From Porphyra umbilicalis (taxonomy: Eukaryota; Rhodophyta; Bangiophyceae; Bangiales; Bangiaceae), in NCBI GenBank assembly GCA_002049455.2, contig KV919019.1, positions 1 through 64,000 of the forward strand: a stretch of DNA of 64,000 nt, written 5' to 3'. The notes below the pieces were generated by a model. That model did not search any database and was not told where the DNA came from. It saw only the letters and a list, made by a program, of their open reading frames with translations. This document shows, piece by piece, positions 1-10,910 of this stretch. The position numbers and the translations under genes were made by a program. Position 1 is the stretch's first letter, and each line of letters starts with the position of its first letter.

Positions 1-2610
1 TGTGCCACTCACGCGCATTGGCCCGCAGCGCCCGGAAGAAGACACCTTTGTCCACCGGCTGCGTCGCCTCGGAAGCGTCCTCAGACGACGACACGGCCGC
101 CGCGCCGGCCGACGCCACAGCCTCATCGTCGTCGGTCGGGGCGTCCACGACCGTGCTGCCGCTGCCATAGTTGGCGTCGTCGCCGCTGCCGTCGACGGCC
201 GCCGCGCGTGTGGCCTTGCGCGCCGCGCGCTGCGCCACCGTCTCCTTGACGACGCTCTGCAGCTCCACGAGGTGGCGGTACGTGCCGCCCGGCAGCGCCA
301 TCAGCTGCGCGTGGGTGCCCCGCTCCGTCACCCGCCCGCCTTCGCCCATGACGGCAATGACATCCGCGTCGCAAATGGTGCTCAGGCGGTGCGCAATCGC
401 CACGGTTGTGCGGCCGAGGGCGGCGCGGCGGAGGCCAACTTGCACCGCCCGCTCACTCGCGGAATCTAACGCGCTCGTCGCCTCGTCCAGCAGCAGGATG
501 CTGGGGCGCCGCACGAGCGCGCGCGCGAGCGCCACCCGCTGCTTTTGGCCGCCGCTGAGCAGCGCCCCCCGCGCGCCGAGCATCGTGTCGTAGCCGTCAG
601 GCAGGCGGGAGATAAAGCCGTGGGCGTTGGCCGTCTTGGCCGCCTCGATAACGTCCTCCTCCATCACGGTCGCGGCGTCAATGGTGCGACGGCCGCTGAC
701 GGGGTCGACCCGGACGGTGACGCCCGCGCCGAGCGCAATGTTGTCCCGAATGGAGAGGCTAAAGAGCGTCGGCATTTGGAAAACGTAGCCGATGGTACTC
801 CGCAGCCACCGCACGTTGAGCGTGCGCACGTCCACGCCGTCGAGGAGGACGGTGCCGGAGCTTGCCGCCGGGTCGTACAGGCGTTCCAGCAGCTGGATTG
901 CCGTGCTCTGTGGGCGGAATCGCGAGGAGAGGAGGGTGAACACAGGCTCAAAACATGCCGCAAGGGAACGACCAACGCAAATGACAATGTCGTCAGAGGC
1001 CAGTCGTTGGCAGCCGGCAAAGCAGAAAAGAGCACATGCGCCATACCGACACACGCAACACAGATGCGCACGTAAAAAACGAGCAGTACAACCGCGGCTA
1101 TTGCCACACCCAGTGGGAGCCCCCCACACCCACATACCTTGCCAGAGCCGCTGGTGCCCACCAGCGCCAGTGTCTGTCCTCGTGACACGGACAGGGACAG
1201 CTGTTGGAGAATGAGGTCGTCTGGCCGCGTCGGGTAAGTGAAGTCCACGTCGACCAGCGCGAGGTCCCCCTTGACGGGCGTCTCTGGTATCTCCCCCCCC
1301 GCCTCGTCTAGCGGGTCAATGGCGCTGACGCGGTCAATAATGTCAAAGACACGGGGCGCACACCCCCGCGCCGCGTTCAACGAACTAATGCTCGGCTGCA
1401 CTTGGCCAATCCCCATGGCGCCAATGAGGATGCAAAAAAACACGGTCATCACCTCTCCCGGGAGCATGTCCCCCCGCCGCACCAGCTTGTTGCCGACCCA
1501 AAACGCCAACGCGTACGCGTCGAGGAGCGTAAAAAAGGTGACCGCCATGGCCGCGCCCGTGAGGATGGCGCGCCGCTTGCCTGTCGCCGCCGCGGACCGG
1601 AGGTGGCCCTCGTACCGGACCGCCTCGTGCTCCTCTGAGCCAAACGCGGCAACGGTGCGGATGAGGCCGAGGGCCTCGGCGGCGACGCAGCCGGCCTTGG
1701 CGTACGCCGTTTGGCCCGCAAGCGTTGAGTCGGCCATGACCTTGGCGTACGCCGCGCCGCCGGCGGCGAGGATGGGCACGACCGCGAGGATGACGAGCGT
1801 CAGCGCCCACCCATAAGCAAAGCCGATGGACAGGCCCGTCACAAATGAGGAAAAGTACTGGACGGCGTAGCCGACTTTGGGCCCCATGCCGAGCGTCATC
1901 AAATCCACGTCGCTCGCCACGCGGGCGGTGAGCTCCCCGCTATCCTGCGCGTCGTACCACGCTGCGTCTTGGCGAAAGAGCGACTCGACGTACAGGCTGC
2001 GAATGCGGGCGCCCTGCCGCGTCGCCGCGAGCGACCAACAAAAGACTTGGAGGAAGGCGAGCACCGCCGCCACCGCTGACAGGATAATGAGCTTGATGGC
2101 GAGCGTCTCCATCTCCTCCAACAGCCGGTCCGCGTCGCCCGTCTGAGTGCCTTCCCCGCCAGACGTGATAATGTCGCCGAAGAGGATAGAAAAGGCTGGG
2201 AGCATGGCACCATGCCCCGCCGCAGCGACGGTGCCAACGATCATGAGTGCCACATCCTCCGAGGTGGCGAAGCGGAAGAGGCCGACGAGCGACACGGGAA
2301 CGGCGTCGGAGGAGCGGGTGGAGGAGCTAGAGGTAGCGTCGCTGCCATTGTGACGGCGGCGGCGGCGACGGCGGCGGCGGTCGCCGTCGCTGACCTTGGC
2401 ATTGGACGACTCGCCAGCCCCGCTGCCACTGTTGCTGCCAGGGGTGGAACCCGACCCGCCCTGCGGGTCACCGCCAGCAGAAGACGAGGACACACCTGAT
2501 TGCGGTCGCCACCACGCCCGTCCACGACGTTGCCGTCTGCATCGCCGCCCGCCATGGCACGCGAGCGGCGCTCCGGGACGCACGCGCCCAGCGGTCGCAC
2601 GGCGCACCAA
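1..2610 (-). CDS. ABCB/MDR-type ABC transporter, N-terminal half (continues beyond left edge)
   Basis: Full-size ABC exporter of the ABCB (P-glycoprotein) type, expected to move hydrophobic substrates across a membrane using ATP. Coding runs 2610-1138, then 907-1. Residues 1-105 are a low-complexity Ser/Gly/Arg-rich cytosolic tail. About 110-420 form transmembrane domain 1 with several hydrophobic helices. Nucleotide-binding domain 1 follows, with an aromatic A-loop Tyr (FTYPTRPD), Walker A GTSGSGK|ST split by the intron, signature LSGGQKQR, Walker [13 protein letters not shown] and H-loop IAHRLST. After it comes an acidic Ser-rich linker and the start of the second half ([12 protein letters not shown]), cut by the window edge. 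All catalytic motifs of the first domain are intact. The start is uncertain: another ATG lies in a different frame near 2555 (see the possible 35-nt intron). Substrate cannot be told from sequence. Confidence 0.88.
908..1137 (-). other. Intron in the ABC transporter gene
   Basis: A 230-nt phase-0 intron. The donor is AAG|GTATGT and the acceptor CCCACAG|AGC on the minus strand. Removing it joins Gly-Lys to Ser-Thr and completes a canonical Walker A motif, which makes the boundaries secure. Confidence 0.9.
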
Positions 2611-3209
2611 GCGTCAGACCCCTACGTGGGTCACCCCCGCCGTGCACCGTCGTCCACTTCAACGCTCGGACCCACGAGTCCACCACCGACGGTCGAGCGG
2701 TGGAGCGTAGCAGCACGAAGGCGGCGTAGGTAGGGTCCAAACGGCTGCCGACGGGGTAAGGGCAGGCGGGCAGGCGGGCAAGAGGCCGACCGACGGGCAG
2801 ACGTGCCGGCCAACGCCACCGCGGCCGCGCTCAAATGCGCGGTGGGGTCTGGCATGGTGCCGCCGCCCCCGCGGGTGAGGGGCAACGCGGCAGATCCCAC
2901 CGACGGGCGCCATCGTGTGCCAGGCAGCAGAACCCAGGCCGCGCCAACGTTCGAGGGACCACTGTCTCGTGGCCTCTCGCGGCCCGTGCATCACAGCTCT
3001 CCGAGCGATGTCGGCTGCTCAATAGGGACTTGCCATAAAAGGCGAACATAACCCAGCTGGCATGATGTTCACCCAGGCATTGGCGCACTCACTCATCAGC
3101 GGCTGTCTGTGAGAAAATGGCGAGAATCGAGAAAAAATTCAGTGTAAGCATGGTACGCCTAGCGCCAACAATCGCCGACCCTACCCTTAGGGGAGTTCAA
3201 CGACGTCGT
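2611..3209. other. GC-rich upstream region of the ABC gene
   Basis: No convincing coding sequence. It probably contains the promoter and 5' leader of the minus-strand ABC gene, but no core promoter motif stands out. Confidence 0.4.
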
Positions 3210-3380
3210 GCTGAGAGCGTCTCCACCGATGGCTCCAACCGTCCAAACAGCCAAACGTGGCATCGTTTGGCCGTTTGGAGGGTTGGAGGACTGGTGGCTG
3301 GGATCACTCCAAAAGTAGGGTGTGACAGGGCTGTGACTAAAGGTCGATTTCACGCTTAAGGCGCATGAGCGCGACTCATG

Positions 3381-3664
3381 TTGGCGCGCACAGTACTCGG
3401 CAATGGAACGAGCGTTGGCGCTCCGCATGGACGCATCCTGGAGCCTACTTCATCAGCTTTTTTATGTCACACTTTCAGGCGGCTATGACAATAGGCTTGA
3501 GAGATAAACGTTTTTCCATGCATCTTACCGTTGTCTTGAACGCCTTTTTGTGGAATAAATGGCCCGCTGATGACGCTGCAGGCGGTAACTCGACGTGGCT
3601 AGGCAACAAAATGCGTGTCATCGGTGCTGTGGGGAAGTCTGGACGACATTTGCGGCCGTTGGTC
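3381..3664 (-). repeat. Dispersed repeat R2, copy 1 (carries a 64-codon ORF)
   Basis: About 280 bp, matched in inverted orientation at 58330-58612. Both copies keep an open frame of 64 codons with the same core (LPPAASSAGHLFH, KAFKTTV, EKRLSL). Here it reads on minus at 3475-3669. No family is recognised; it may be a fragment of a transposon protein. Confidence 0.65.
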
Positions 3665-4268
3665 AACATGGGCTGTGGGGGTGGGGGGCACGTAGCCGGC
3701 CGAGAGAAAGTGCGTTTTCATGGGATGCTAGATCGGATCCATACGTGTCTTGCATCATAAGTTTGTCAGAGCCAGTTCCGGATCGGCAGAGACGAAGAAA
3801 AACGGCGCGATTCTGGAGGGACAGAGAAACACCGAGGTGTATCTCAGCGCTGCAAGATCCTTTGAGCGCCTACTTTTTTTTCCTTGTACCCGTGCCACGG
3901 AGACCAGTTCTGTTTACTTCTCATGGTTAAAAAAACTCTAGAACAGCAGGGAAAACCCTTTCCTCATGCGCCAAAATGTATGGAATAGTCCTTTAGTTGT
4001 GAGGGCCCATGAATAGACATGTGCACATTTTCTATTTCCCCAATACATCTCGTGGTGGCCTCGCGGGATCGCCATTCTTTTGGAGCTTAAACGGTAGCAC
4101 CACTCCAAACAGGCCTGTTTGGAGACACCCCGAGTCGTTTGGCCAACCCCTCGTTCCCTGTTCGGACCACGAAAGCCAGTGGAAAGCGTGAGTCGTGGCT
4201 CGCAGACAGTCGCGATACGATATGGCAGTCTTGGAGATTCTATGTACTGCAGTGCCTCTGTGGGAATA
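3665..4268. other. No gene seen
   Basis: Moderate-GC sequence between R2 and a MITE. Only short chance frames are present. A GTTTGG-rich block near 4110-4150 may belong to the surrounding TIR element. Confidence 0.4.
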
Positions 4269-4399
4269 CAGTGCGTTCTCGTTATAAGAGAATCGTTTAC
4301 AGAAAAATATGGGTCGCGAGTCTTCCATTCCAGTCCGTGTGGGCCACTTTTTCTTCACATGGAGCCGAATCAGCTGTCTCTTATAACGAGAACGCACTG
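4269..4399 (+). mobile_element. 131-bp Tc1/mariner-pogo-like MITE, copy 1
   Basis: Terminal inverted repeats of about 23 bp begin CAGTGCGTTCTCGTTATAAG and end with its complement. A TA dinucleotide flanks each end (4267-4268, 4400-4401), as expected for Tc1/mariner-type target duplication. An opposite-orientation copy of identical length lies at 63203-63333 with few mismatches. No coding capacity. Confidence 0.9.
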
Positions 4400-4469
4400 T
4401 ACTGGCGTGCCACAGAAGAGGCCCATCGCCAGAGACGTCGAGGGGAGCCCAAGTTTGAGACGTGATCTG

Positions 4470-4632
4470 TATGAAGATGTCAAAGAAGGTTGTCCGCCGC
4501 GGACGGGGGTGGTCCGGCGGCGGCGGCGGTCTATAAGGTATATGAGATCATGCGGGAGATTCGGGCGAAATATCAATGAGTTAACAATGCGGGAAATTGG
4601 AGGCGAAGGGAATGTGGGCCAGTCGTTCCACA
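4470..4632 (-). repeat. 3' LTR of copia element 1
   Basis: 163 bp. About 16 positions differ from the partner LTR by eye (about 90% identity), so the insertion is not recent. The outer end has lost the consensus TG (reads TA on plus). Confidence 0.9.
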
Positions 4633-4857
4633 CTCCCCGGTCGTGGGCGAGCTGAGGGGGGATGTCATCGCGGCCAAGTCGATGTGGTGTCGGCGAGGGC
4701 ACGTGGGGGAAGTGGGAAGTAGGGGGGGGGGGGGGGGCAGGCGAGGCGGGCTAGGCACAGGCATGCGGGTGGAGCGCGAGGCGGGTGGGGCGCGGTCGTC
4801 GGGCGGTAAAATCCCCCTTCGTCAGCGGGGGGGAGGAGGCGGGCGGGACGGGCGGCG

Positions 4858-6800
4858 CTAGGCCTCGGAGTAGGAGCGAGGGGCGTTGCGGTAGTCGGCC
4901 GAGGTCGTGTGGGCGCGGATCATAGGACGCAACATGCTGGTGGAGAGGGCCTCGTTGAGAGCGTTGTTGGGAGCCGGGCGGGCGAACGTCCGCTTGGAGA
5001 GTGCATCGGCGGGGTTGTGGGCGCCGTGGACGAGGTGCAGGGCGCGGATGGTGCCGTCGAGCAGTGCGCATTGGAGCATAAACAGGTCGTTCTTTGCCGG
5101 TCATGTCGGTGGGGTCTTTGAAGGATGTGATCAGGTCGAATGCCGCGGACGAGTCGTTGTAGGTGGCCATGGGAACGGGGCGGGAGAGGAGCTCTTGGAG
5201 GAGGAGGCGCACGTCGAGAGCGGCGGCCACGGCGTCGGCGAGGGCGAGAAGTTCCCCGACGCAAGAGCCGCGACACACGCGGTGGGGGCGGTGGGAGGCC
5301 CAATGCAGGAGGGAAAAACGGTGGGAGGAGTCGACCAGGGCGATCAGGTAGCCGACTTGACGCTTGGGGAGGGGCGAGACGGCGGAGCCGGAGTAGTCGG
5401 CGAACACAGAGACTTGGAGAGAGGCGGGATGGAGCCTGGGGTAGTGGAGCAAGACAGGAATGCGGGCGAGTGTGGCGAGGGTGTCGTTGGCGCGGCGGGC
5501 GTCAGCGATGATGTTGAGGCGCTTGTGGCAGTGGAGGCCAAGGAGGAGGGGGACGACGGCGTGGCGGAGGATGTGCACGTCGGGGAGGTCGAAGGAGAGG
5601 GCTCGGCCGAATGTGTCGGTAGTCGTGAGGCGGAGGGACAGGCGGCCGATGGAAGGCGGGACGTCGTTGCCGAGAGCGTAGCGGGTGGTGGCGGGCTTGA
5701 GGGGAGAGGTTGCGACCTGGGGGTGACGGCAGAGCCACGAGTCCCCGATGATATCGCCGGGTGTGCCGATGTCGGCGAGGGCGGTGGAGATGTCGGCCTC
5801 GGGAGCTGAGTAGACGGCGGAGACGGGCTGAACGGGGAGGAGCCAAACGTTGTCGAAGTCGATGGGGTCGGTCGGGGGCGGGTTGTCGGCGGGGGGGGCA
5901 GGAGGGGGCGTGAGCGAGCGCAGCACGAGAGAGGAGGTGGTAGTCGGTGAGGCGAGGAGGGTGGCGGCCAGGGCGGCGGGCTTGGCGGGGCGGAGGGACG
6001 GGCAGGTGCGGGCGAAGTGGTCGGTGCTGCGGCAGATTCGGCAGGGATTGGCAGGGCCGGAGCCGCGGTACGGGCGGGCGGGGGATTTCTCGGTCTGGTA
6101 GGGCCGGTCGGCGCCGCCGCGGAAGCTTTGGAGGACGTAGAAGACCTCGTTGGGTGCGGAGGCGTCGAGGATGGTCGTGCCGATGGTCCAGGTGTTGGAG
6201 GGGAAAGGGGCGGGCGGGGCGATGGGTGTGGTTCTAAGGAACGAGGTGGCGGCCGGGGCGTCGGGGGCGGGCGGGGCAGAGAGGGATGCGGGTGAGCGGA
6301 TGCCGAGGGGTCCGGTGGCCAGGAGTAGCTTGGCGTGGGCGGCGAGCCCGTGCGGGTTGGAGTGGGACGCGCCGCAGATGAGGGGGGCGGCGAACCATTT
6401 GCCGCGAACGGTATCCCGGATCTTGTCGGCTAGCATGGCGGCCGTGTGGTAGCGGGGTGGCAGCTGGGATTGGAGTAGGGACAGGCGGGCAATCATGCGA
6501 TCAAAACGAGCGACGGCTGTGTCGTTGGGCTGGCCAGGCTCAGTGCGGTAAGTGGTCGATAGCCAGTGCTCGCGGACGCGGAGGGTGCGAGCGGTCGAGT
6601 GTACGCGGGAGTGGATGAGGTCCCACAGGTCGGGCTCGGGGAGCCCACGGTTGTCCTGGACGAGCGCAAGGAGGTTGTGTTCGGTGAGGCGAAGCGCGAA
6701 CGGGAGGCAAACGGCGCGCAGCGGGGGCGGGACCGAGAAGGCCTCGCAGACGCTAGTAAAGGTGGCGCGGGCGCGGAGTAGGGACTCGCCGTCGAGACCC
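4858..6800 (-). pseudogene. Copia Gag-protease-RNase H fusion ORF
   Basis: The frame is open on minus from about 6800 without an obvious first ATG (first internal ATG at 6496). In order: Gag capsid-like region; zinc knuckle CRICRSTDHFARTC (CX2CX4HX4C, intact); protease-like region with DIGTPGDIIGDSWL and VPLLLGL; then, after LNIIADARRANDTL, directly the copia RNase H region (VFADYSGS, HWASHRPHRVCRG, GELLALADAV). In the full-length relative DARRANDTL lies just upstream of RNase H, so integrase and RT are deleted and the fusion stays in frame. One extra T in the run at 5091-5094, compared with the copy at 63.9 kb, shifts the frame; the original tail (VHGAHNPADALS) ends at 4858. Confidence 0.85.
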
Positions 6801-7110
6801 CGTTATTGAAGGTCCGGGGTGTAGTACTGGGCGACAGCGCGTACGGCGCCGGAAGTGTAGGTGGCGGAAGAAGGGTAGAAGGAGGCGGCGGCTGGGCGGG
6901 CGGCGATGTGAGGGGGGGGCGGAGCGGAGAAGCGGGATGGGGCCGTCTTGGTGGAGGCGGGGGCGGGGCGGGCGTGGGCGGGGGCGGGGGCGGCGGCGGG
7001 GGGGTGGCGGCGGGGGATGTGGAGAGCGGCCGGATGAATGGCTGTCGTGCATCTGTTCTGAACAGTCGTTCTTGTCGGGATCGGCCAAAATTGGGGAGAC
7101 TGCAATACCA

Positions 7111-7273
7111 TGTGAAGAATTCACAGAAGGTTGTTCGCCGCGGACGGGGGCGGTCCGGCGGCGGCGGCGATTTATAAGGTGAATGAGATCATGCGGGAGA
7201 GTCGGGCGAATTATCAACAAGTTAACAATGCGGGATGTTGGAGGCGAAGGGAATGTGGGCCAGTCGTTCCACA
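7111..7273 (-). repeat. 5' LTR of copia element 1
   Basis: 163 bp, TG at both outer termini as read on each strand. It contains a TATAAAT sequence on minus (about 7170), a plausible TATA box of the element promoter. Confidence 0.9.
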
Positions 7274-7454
7274 ATCTGCTTACTTTTGGCTCTGCGTTTG
7301 GACAGCCAGTAACAGCGCCACACGTGGTGCACACGCGGCCGTTGGGTTGGACGGTTGGCTCCATTGGTGTGGATGCTCTAAGCTGAGGATGCAACAGCTC
7401 CCCGGCTAATCGATGCGGAGCGGCCGTCTTGAGCTCTCGCACATGGTGTGTGCG

Positions 7455-7638
7455 TGTGATAGTTCGAAGAAGGCTGACCGCCGCACCGATGGTGGTCCGG
7501 GGGCTGGCGGCGGTTTATAATGGGGGCATGCAAGTCAGACGAGATCATGCGGGAAATGTTCAAGCAAGACGAGAAATGATCAAGCAAATTTGGCAGGCGA
7601 GGAGGTACGGGATGGGGATGTGGGCCAGTCGTTCCACA
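7455..7638 (-). repeat. 3' LTR of copia element 2
   Basis: 184 bp, about 20 differences from the partner LTR (about 89% identity). It contains a TATAA-type motif on minus that is altered in the partner. Confidence 0.9.
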
Positions 7639-7669
7639 CTCCCCGGTCGCGGCCGAGCCGAGGCGAGCG

Positions 7670-9602
7670 TCACCGGGGCCAAGTCAATTTCGTGGTGCCG
7701 AGGGCGGGCACGGGTGGGGAGAAAACGAAGGGGCGGGCAGGGGGCGGTGGAAAAGTTGGGCGACAAGAGAGGTGGCAGGCGACACACGGGGGGCGGCAAA
7801 CTCCGTCCGCGTTGGCGGTGGAAGAGGCGGGCAGGGGCGGGCAGCCCCGGCGGCAGAGCGGACTTGGGGGTTGCGGCAGACGGCGGTCTCGGACTTGGGA
7901 GGGCGGGCGGGGCGAGGTCAGGTACTTGGTGGAGGACGTGGAGGAGCGGGCTGGGGCGCGCAGCGTGCCTGAGGCCAGGGCGCGGTCGAGAGCGTCGTTG
8001 GGCGGCCGACGGGCGTATGTGGGGTCGGAGAGGGTGTCAGCGGGATTGTGGGCCCCGTGGACGAGGCGGAGGGCGGCGATGGTTCCTGCGAGGAGGGCGC
8101 GGCGCAGCACAAATAGATCGTTTTTGCTTGTCATGTCCGTGGGGTCGGGGAAGGAGGTGGTCATGTTGTCGGCGCCTAAAGAATTGGTGTATGCGTGGAG
8201 CGGGACGCGCTGGGAGAGCACTTCTTACAAGAGCAAGCGGACGTCGAGCGTGGCGGCGACGGCGTCGGCGAGGGCCAGCAATTCGCCCGCGCAGGAGCCG
8301 CGACAGACGCGGTGGGGCTTGTGCGACGCCCAGTGCAGCGCGGAGAAGCGGTTGGACTGGTCCGTCAGCGTGATGAGGCAATCGAGTTGGCGGCGATCCA
8401 AGGGCGAGAAGGAGGGGCCGTAGTAATCGGCGTACACGTCGATGCGCAGGGTGGCGGGGTCGAGCCGTTGGTAGTGGAGGGTGACAGGGAGGCAGAGGGT
8501 CCGTTCGAGGGTGTCGTTGGCGCGGCGGGCGTCGGCACCGATTGGGCGAAAGATGTGGGCGAGGTTTGTGGCGTTGGTGAGGATGTGCGGGCGGGCGAAG
8601 CGGCCGACCCAGAGTAGTTTGGCGGCGAGGGAGTGCAGGGGTTTGCGGGAGGGAAGGGGGTACGAGAGGGGGGGTGGAGCGGCAGGGGGGCGAGGGTGCG
8701 TGAGCAGGCATCGGCGTCGCAGTGGATGCCGGTAGTCTCGGAGCGGGCGGTGATGCTCGCGAACTGGACTTCGTCGTGGTAGGGCTTGTGGGTGTCGTTG
8801 GTGGCCAGGACGGAGGCGATGGAGCGGAGGAAGGCGGGCGTGCCGGCGTTGAGGGTGTCGTCGACGTAGGTGACGATGATGCCCTGGAGAGGGGAGAGGT
8901 TGATAGTGTCGAAGGTCGTGCTGAGGGTGATGCCGGGGATGGTGAGGAAGCGGGCTTGGATGCTGAAGTGGAAGTGGAGGCCGGGGTCGTTCTTGCCGTA
9001 CATGGCTCGGTGAAAGGCGCACACCGTGCCGTCGGAGTGGCCGGCCTCGGGCAGAGCCCAGACGTAGACGGGCTCTGGCAGGACGTCGGGCTGGAGGTAG
9101 GGGCGCAGGAAGTCTTCGGTGTGGACGGAAAAGCCGAGGATGATGGAGGAGGCGACGAAGGCGCGGATGGCGCGTTGGGGGAAGACGGGCCTGGTTGCGA
9201 CGGTGGAGTGTTGTGCCAGTCTTGGTTGCCGGAGATGCAGAAGCGGGCGCGCTCGGCGGGTTTGCCGCTACCGCGGTCGGGTTTGTAGGTCACGCGCCAG
9301 AGGTAGTGGAAGATGTGCTTTTGGCGAGGGATGATGTGGGACGGCAAGGGCGTCTTGCAGACGGTCTTGGCGAAGACGGCGATCTCGGTGGCCTTGGCAG
9401 CGTCCCAGAGGGGGTGCGAGGCGGATTCGGAGTTGGCGGGGCGGGAGAGGATCACTGAGGCGCGGGGAGGGAGCGAAGCTGGGGGGAGCGGGGAGGGCGA
9501 GCGAGTGCGGGTCGGGGCCGGCGCGGGAGGCGCAGGAGCGGAGGCCGAGGCAGTGGGGGGCGAGGGGTCGGCGGGGGCGGCGGGTGGGTTGCGCAAGATT
9601 TA
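7670..9602 (-). pseudogene. Copia RT and RNase H region of element 2 (frameshifted)
   Basis: Reading from 9596 downward on minus: the RT start (FHYLWRVTYKPDRG, ARFCISGNQDW, matching the copia KARLVARGNQ region), a frame change, an AMYGKNDPGLHFH segment followed by the catalytic YVDDTL motif (about 8860-8875), a second frame change, then RNase H (VYADYYGPSFS, HWASHKPHRVCRG, GELLALADAV) and the tail VHGAHNPADTLS. At least three frame changes make it non-functional. Catalytic YVDD is preserved, so the decay came mainly through indels. Confidence 0.82.
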
Positions 9603-10910
9603 CAGTTTCGTGCGGGATTCGTGAGAAGAGAACAGCGGGGCGTTGCGGCTGACGTAGACGGTCTTGCCGTCCAGGGAGTGGACGGCGCCGCGGAGCCAGC
9701 CGTGGCGGTGACGGTGGAAGCAGACCTCCTGGCAGACCTCGAAGAAGGGGACGGTGGTGCCGGGGTAGGAGAGGGCTCCGCGCAGGCGGTCGGCGGCAGT
9801 GTACTTCTCCATGGTGTTACGGGCGGCGTGCATGGCGCGGGCGCGGGCGGAAATGGAGGGGTTGGCGTGTTGGTTGGGGCCCAAGATGAGGCGGGGCTGG
9901 TCGCTCGTGATGGCAGTGGTCGGGGAGGCTCCGTGGGCGCGGGGGGCGTCGCTGCGGGACTTGTAGGCCATGGCGAAGGCGAGGTCGGGGGCGAGCGTGG
10001 GGGTCTCGGCGACAATGCGCAGGAGGGCGTCGCGGATGGGCCCGTGGTGGCGTTCGTTGCGGCCGATGCCCCAAGGCGCCTCGGTCGAGGCGGCGCGCCA
10101 ATGGATACCCATTAACTGGAGGGCGTTGATGAAGGCGTCGTTCTCCACCTCGGAGCCGCGGTCTGTCAGGCAGGTCCCGGGGCAGCCCCAGATGATCAGC
10201 GCGGTCAGGTGAAGGATATCCAGGATGTCGGGTCCCCGCCTGGAGGGAGTGAAGAGGCCCAGGCTCAAGTCCTTGTGCAAGCACGTGATGTCGAGCACCT
10301 TGGGGAGTTCGTGTAGGAGTTGCAAAGCGTCCATGGCGATGATGCGGTTTAAAGTGACGGGCAAGGGGGGAAGGGCGTAGCGGGGGCGGCGCGGCAGGTG
10401 AGAAAACTGCTGGAAGTGGAGGCAGGAGCGGGCAACCTCGTGGAGGGTGGCGACGTCGGTGGAGGAGAACGTGGAGGGCCGGAAGGCGCGGTGAATGGCG
10501 TCGACGCTGGCGTGGCCAAGCTGGCGGTGGGCCAGGCCAAGCTCGGTGCGTGTGTAGTACAGCGAGGAAAGCGCGGCGGCGCGCGGGGGGGGGGGGGGCA
10601 GGGTCATGTGGCCCCGAATGATGGGGCAGAGGACGGGGCGGCGGGTGGGGACGAAGAAGATGGTGTTGGCAGCGGCTTCCAAGATGAGGCGGAGGCGTCT
10701 GTGGGAAGCGAGGCCGAGGAGGAGGGACATGGTGGTTTGGCGGAGGATGTGCACGTCGAGCAGTTCGAAGGTCAGGGGGGCGCGGGACGAGTCGGAGGTC
10801 GTGATGCGGAGGCTGACGCGCCCGATGAAGGCGGGGACGTCGTGGCCCATGGCGTACCGGGTAGTGGCGGGCAGGAGGGTGGAGGTGGTCAACTGGGGGT
10901 GGCGGCGCAG
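9600..10910 (-). pseudogene. Copia protease C-terminus and integrase of element 2
   Basis: Long open stretch. The rest of the protease-like domain (ATTRYAMGHDVP, LLLGL) is followed by a pre-integrase segment (LAHRQLGHAS, then SCLHFQQ, where the expected second Cys of the HHCC finger is Phe). The integrase core has Asp in AMDALQLL, Asp in LTDRGSE and Glu in GRNERHH; the last two are 35 residues apart, the canonical D(35)E spacing. The C-terminal part (HRHRHGWLRGAV) follows. A TAA stop at about 9600-9602 separates it from RT in the same frame. A TGA at 10911-10913 upstream replaces the Trp codon present in element 1. Confidence 0.83.

Larger units (their letters stand above)
4470..7273 (-). mobile_element. 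Ty1/copia LTR retrotransposon 1, internally deleted (2804 bp)
   Basis: Two 163-bp LTRs (4470-4632, 7111-7273) are flanked by a perfect 5-bp target duplication ATCTG (4465-4469, 7274-7278). On minus, the LTR starts TGTGGAACG and the 5' LTR is followed at once by TGGTATTGC, a primer-binding site beginning TGGTA as for initiator-Met tRNA. A purine tract (CCGGGGAG) precedes the 3' LTR. The interior keeps gag, protease and RNase H but lacks integrase and the RT core, so the element is non-autonomous. Confidence 0.93.
3210..7384. mobile_element. Candidate hAT-like TIR element split by a copia insertion
   Basis: The left end (from about 3210) and the reverse complement of the right end (to about 7384) share an imperfect ~38-bp inverted repeat, including the block CCAACCGTCCAA. 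GTTTGG-type motifs recur near the left end (3230-3290, 4110-4150). Inside lie repeat R2, a MITE and copia element 1. Subtracting the copia leaves about 1.4 kb without a coding region. I could not find a target duplication, so the boundaries are provisional. Confidence 0.45.

Noticed and set aside
4907-5809. Plus-strand frame of 300 codons
   Set aside because: Antisense shadow of the copia Gag-protease-RNase H frame.
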